A DNA stretch of 25,445 nt from a virus. A program made the translations under genes and the position numbers. Location: IMG/VR virus record IMGVR_UViG_3300030104_000331, positions 1 through 25,445 of that record; one strand, 5' to 3'. Positions 23,009-25,445 of the stretch are shown in pieces. The notes under the pieces are model-generated. The model worked only from the letters and a program-made list of their open reading frames with translations, made no database searches and was not told the origin of the DNA. The stretch's first letter is position 1; each line of letters begins with the position of its first letter.

Positions 23009-24274
23009 TTAGACTGCAAATGCGTATTTCTTTTTCTTCACATATGCAGGGAGGGGTTTGGACACTGGAGATATTTCCATATCTTCATCGTCATTTAAAT
23101 GATCGTCTACCTTCACAGTAGCGACCTCTACATCCATCTCTTCAGATGGAATTTCTTCTGATGCTTCGGCTTCCGCTTCGGCTTCTTCTTGTTTGGTATC
23201 ATGTGAGGCTTGTACTTCGGTGTCCTCAAGATCCTCGCTACTGGATTCACTTGTATGATACCCTGTCTCTTCACAATGCTCACAACCTCTCCCTTCGCAC
23301 ACTGGACACTCAGTAACCTCTTCTTCCACAGCTTGAATTAGTCCGTCAGTGTGCATTGCCATCAGACCCATTTCGGCTTCAGCTTGCATTCCCATAATAT
23401 GTTTAAGTCCGTGATATTTAACTACATGGGCAGGTAAGACATACTCACCACTGCTTAGATTAGCATCGATGTCATCTCGCACATTCTCTGCGGTTGAACC
23501 TAACGGTATAGGGTTACCAGATACTTCGTCATAACCCATCACTCCTACTACTTCTGAATTATCATCAGACTCGCAAAGCATCCCACCGTGGTATAAATTC
23601 ATCTCATCCTCATCTACTAATTCGTTGTTTTGTAATGCTAACTGCACTTCTCTCTCTGCAGGGGAAACAAAGCCATCTCCATCTCTGTCGGCTTCCGCAA
23701 TATCAACCTGTTCTTTGTTATCTGCTATTTCTTTGTCTTCCTCTGATCGACCTTTCATGCCATCGTCCTTTGTAATAAAACCGCCAGTATTAAAATTTTC
23801 TTTTAGGTAGTTGAGATAAGGGAAGGGGCTTTCTATCAGACCTGCTCTTGTGGCAGTGCTTAGACCTAAAGCTACTCCTGTCTTAGCGAGATCCCTGAAT
23901 GACATTTTTTCGTCTGGGTTCTTAAAGTCTTCATACTCATCTAGTTTTTCTTGAGCTTCTTCTGGTGTCCACTCATCAGACATAAGAAGTCTACCGTCCT
24001 CATCTTTGAATGTTTTTATTTCTTGTTCTCTTTGTTCAAGCTGTTGGACTGCACTTTCGCCAAAACCCTTTTCCCAGTTTACTCCTGACTTTTTTGCATT
24101 TTCTATGGCAACTTCTTTGGAGACTTCCTTCCCATCCCAGATAGTAGGTATTAACATTTCTCTGCCATCTATATTAACGATTATGCCTCTTACCGTAGAT
24201 AGAGTACCGTCATCGTTTCTTAGGGCTTTACCATTAGCTATGTTATAAAAATGATGCTGTGTTAAAGGGTCCAT
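23009..24274 (-). CDS. Head-region protein with EF-hand loop and zinc-knuckle-like motif
   Basis: This 421-aa protein of unknown function lies before the scaffold. Domains in order: residues 20-65 (LSTVRGIIVNIDG, MLIPTIWDGK, AIENAKKSG), a small module seen in many marine phage proteins; a charged helix (75-130); and a perfect 12-residue EF-hand calcium loop with Asp196, Asp198, Asp200, Gly201, Ser204 and Glu207. Then come DDIDANLSSGEYVLPAHVVKYHG (267-289), a motif widespread in marine podovirus head-region proteins, and CPVCEGRGCEHC (Cys323, 326, 331, 334), a compact DnaJ-like zinc knuckle. The tail is acidic and the C-terminus basic (VKKKKYAF). The ribosome site is weak (AGG 12 nt before ATG). 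Calcium and zinc binding are inferred from motifs. Confidence 0.75.
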   Translation of the reverse strand: MDPLTQHHFYNIANGKALRNDDGTLSTVRGIIVNIDGREMLIPTIWDGKEVSKEVAIENAKKSGVNWEKGFGESAVQQLEQREQEIKTFKDEDGRLLMSDEWTPEEAQEKLDEYEDFKNPDEKMSFRDLAKTGVALGLSTATRAGLIESPFPYLNYLKENFNTGGFITKDDGMKGRSEEDKEIADNKEQVDIAEADRDGDGFVSPAEREVQLALQNNELVDEDEMNLYHGGMLCESDDNSEVVGVMGYDEVSGNPIPLGSTAENVRDDIDANLSSGEYVLPAHVVKYHGLKHIMGMQAEAEMGLMAMHTDGLIQAVEEEVTECPVCEGRGCEHCEETGYHTSESSSEDLEDTEVQASHDTKQEEAEAEAEASEEIPSEEMDVEVATVKVDDHLNDDEDMEISPVSKPLPAYVKKKKYAFAV

Positions 24275-24329
24275 ATTACTTGTTACCTGTGATAAATTGT
24301 TGTAACTTACACTTAGTTAGGGAGAAATT
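24275..24329. promoter_or_regulatory. Divergent intergenic region
   Basis: These 55 nt separate the divergent starts of the 421-aa gene (minus) and the 50-aa gene (plus). A weak plus-strand promoter can be drawn as TTGTTA (24280-24285), 17 bp, TAACTT (24303-24308). A better extended -10, TGTTATAAA (24241-24249), lies inside the 421-aa gene but has no -35. The plus-strand gene has GGAGA (24321-24325) 5 nt before its ATG. No clear minus-strand promoter is seen. Confidence 0.35.
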
Positions 24330-24482
24330 ATGAAAGAATTAATTTTAGACGAAATTGAAAATGCTATCAAAATGTGTTTACCCGAAGACCAAGATGCGCC
24401 TTTTGAGGTAGATGGTCAGTTAGAGAAAATATCTGAATTAATAGATGCTCTCATTAAGCAGACATCAGACCACCGCGATTAA
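24330..24482 (+). CDS. Small acidic 50-aa protein on the opposite strand
   Basis: This is the only convincing plus-strand gene in the window. It is 50 codons, MKELILDEIENAIK... to TSDHRD, with an ATG and a clear ribosome site (AGGGAGA about 5-10 nt upstream). It fills a 179-nt gap in which I find no minus-strand frame. The product is strongly acidic (14 Asp/Glu against 5 Lys/Arg) and predicted mostly helical, with two amphipathic helices (2-16, 30-44) linked by a Pro/Asp loop. No family is recognised. Its last 29 nt overlap, tail to tail, the end of the upstream minus-strand gene. It may be a separately regulated accessory gene (moron), or its transcript may act antisense to the structural operon. 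Function is unknown. Confidence 0.6.
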   Translation: MKELILDEIENAIKMCLPEDQDAPFEVDGQLEKISELIDALIKQTSDHRD

Positions 24483-25445
24483 ATTTATATCTTACTTGAT
24501 TTACAATCTCCGCATCACCTTTTGCAGGTAGTGGGGTAGGAGCCTCTGATTTCTTCCAGTAGGTTACCCCTTTGGCAAAAACTCTATCTCTGTAGACTGT
24601 AGCAATATCAAATCCTTTGACTGCCTGTCCTGTTCTCATGTCGGTAAAGAGATGTTTGTCTTTTGGATTAATTCCTATTTGAACAACCGTGTCATCCATT
24701 TCATTGAGAACATTTCTTTGAGAGGTAAACTTACCCTGAACAGACATGGCAGGAGTTTTATCTCCTGTTTCAGCTATATTTCTTCTTTGAGTCTGATTTA
24801 CATGAAATGTACCATCTGTTACTGTAACTGCAGGTAAGTATGAGTCAGCCGCACTATAATTAGGAGTTCCATTTTTAATAGGGTGAACAGTCTGTAGTCT
24901 ATTAAATGGTGCAGGTGGACCCTCTGGGTCTATTTTAGAGTTTAGATTTAATCTGATAGATTTCTCTTCACCTTCTTTTACGGCTGCTCCTATTTTAGCA
25001 TTTGCTGAAGGTTTTCCTGCAGTGCTTTTACTTAAATCAATTGCCTCCAAGTCATCTAAATCATAGTTTTTTAATACAACATTAGGATTTTCGATATTAA
25101 ATTGGCTTGTGCCTATTTCTAATTCATCTGCAAAGAGATCCGACATTTGATTAGTCAAAGGTGGATCATTTAGAGGTGGACCACCATTATCACCAAATCG
25201 ATAAATTTTTCTATCGGGGGCTTCACCACCACCAGAGGGAAGACTTCGTAAGTACGCATCTCTGTCAGCTTCTTTAAGAATATTAATATATGTGTTAACT
25301 TCATCAACCATTTGATCATCAACAGGTTGAATAGTATTTGATCTAAATCCTAATGACCTTTGATCATCTTGTCTTTTATATCCACCTGCCCTGCGTTGCT
25401 CAAAAAAGTCTCTCATAAGAAGTTGTAAGGGTGCGTCTTTAAGTT
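24454..25445 (-). CDS. Head-region protein, 5' end probably outside the window
   Basis: An ATG occurs at 25416 (320 aa), but no ribosome site precedes it and the frame stays open through nine more codons to the window edge. The real start is therefore probably further upstream. The protein is hydrophilic with KIYRFGDNGGPPLNDPP, a Lys/Asn-rich middle and a C-terminal region (about 220-310). That region reads VVQIGINPKDKHLFTDMRTGQ, then FDIATVYRDRVFAKGVTYW, resembling from memory a domain of marine phage polyvalent proteins with the pattern 'QIGMNP.RHS.FYD..TG.P'. It precedes the 421-aa gene, so it belongs to the head or head-completion group. Its end overlaps the plus-strand 50-aa gene. The specific role is unknown. 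Confidence 0.6.
   Translation of the reverse strand, partial: LKDAPLQLLMRDFFEQRRAGGYKRQDDQRSLGFRSNTIQPVDDQMVDEVNTYINILKEADRDAYLRSLPSGGGEAPDRKIYRFGDNGGPPLNDPPLTNQMSDLFADELEIGTSQFNIENPNVVLKNYDLDDLEAIDLSKSTAGKPSANAKIGAAVKEGEEKSIRLNLNSKIDPEGPPAPFNRLQTVHPIKNGTPNYSAADSYLPAVTVTDGTFHVNQTQRRNIAETGDKTPAMSVQGKFTSQRNVLNEMDDTVVQIGINPKDKHLFTDMRTGQAVKGFDIATVYRDRVFAKGVTYWKKSEAPTPLPAKGDAEIVNQVRYKFNRGGLMSA

Noticed and set aside
1-25445. CRISPR arrays, tRNAs, insertion sequences, integrase or attachment sites
   Set aside because: No regularly spaced repeats, cloverleaf-like sequence, transposase or integrase motifs, or paired att-like repeats were seen on either strand.

Overview
The window reads as the late structural (morphogenesis) region of a tailed, short-tailed (podovirus-type) bacteriophage, most likely marine and infecting a Gram-negative bacterium. 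The evidence is gene content. A scaffold, an HK97-fold-type coat protein, a T7 gp11-like tail tube protein and a P22 gp10-like tail protein come in the canonical podovirus order, followed by fibres, very large internal (ejection) proteins and a lysozyme with an Rz/Rz1 spanin pair. There is no tail sheath, tape measure or baseplate gene. Several proteins resemble, from memory, sequences common in marine podovirus and T4-like marine myovirus metagenomes. Genus and host cannot be fixed from this window. The DNA is fairly AT-rich, and nearly all of it is coding on the minus strand, so the genes below are listed in transcription order, from high to low coordinates.

Head region (25445-20810): a 5'-open structural-type ORF; a small acidic 50-aa gene on the OPPOSITE strand (24330-24482); a 421-aa protein carrying an EF-hand loop and a four-cysteine zinc-knuckle-like motif; the scaffold; a ~200-nt leader behind a near-consensus sigma70 promoter (22148-22176); the major capsid protein; and a strong hairpin, probably a terminator or processing site, right after it.

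Tail and adhesin region (20809-12090): tail tube A, tail tube B / P22 gp10-like protein, a modular 890-aa fibre, a glycine-rich adhesin, a 19-codon relic of a fibre N-terminus, a 128-aa fibre-anchor protein, two further distal-fibre-like proteins, and a small tail-assembly-chaperone-like protein.

Internal-protein and lysis region (12089-39): a second near-consensus promoter (12057-12085) precedes a GNAT-like protein and a 509-aa repetitive structural protein. A lysis cassette follows: GH24 lysozyme with a C-terminal membrane anchor, Rz, and overlapping Rz1. It leads into a 687-aa structural protein, a 54-aa protein, a 188-aa protein and two giant putative ejection proteins (872 and 1133 aa). 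A hairpin plus T-tract at the left edge (5-40) is oriented to stop rightward transcription entering from outside the window, which suggests a convergent transcription unit there.

Together the genes build the procapsid, attach the tail, decorate it with receptor-binding proteins, load internal ejection proteins and lyse the cell. I see no CRISPR array, tRNA, transposon, integrase or replication gene. The points most worth a second look are the lone plus-strand gene, the EF-hand/zinc 421-aa protein, the fibre-gene relic, the coat-gene promoter/leader, and the strong excess of the palindrome CTGCAG.
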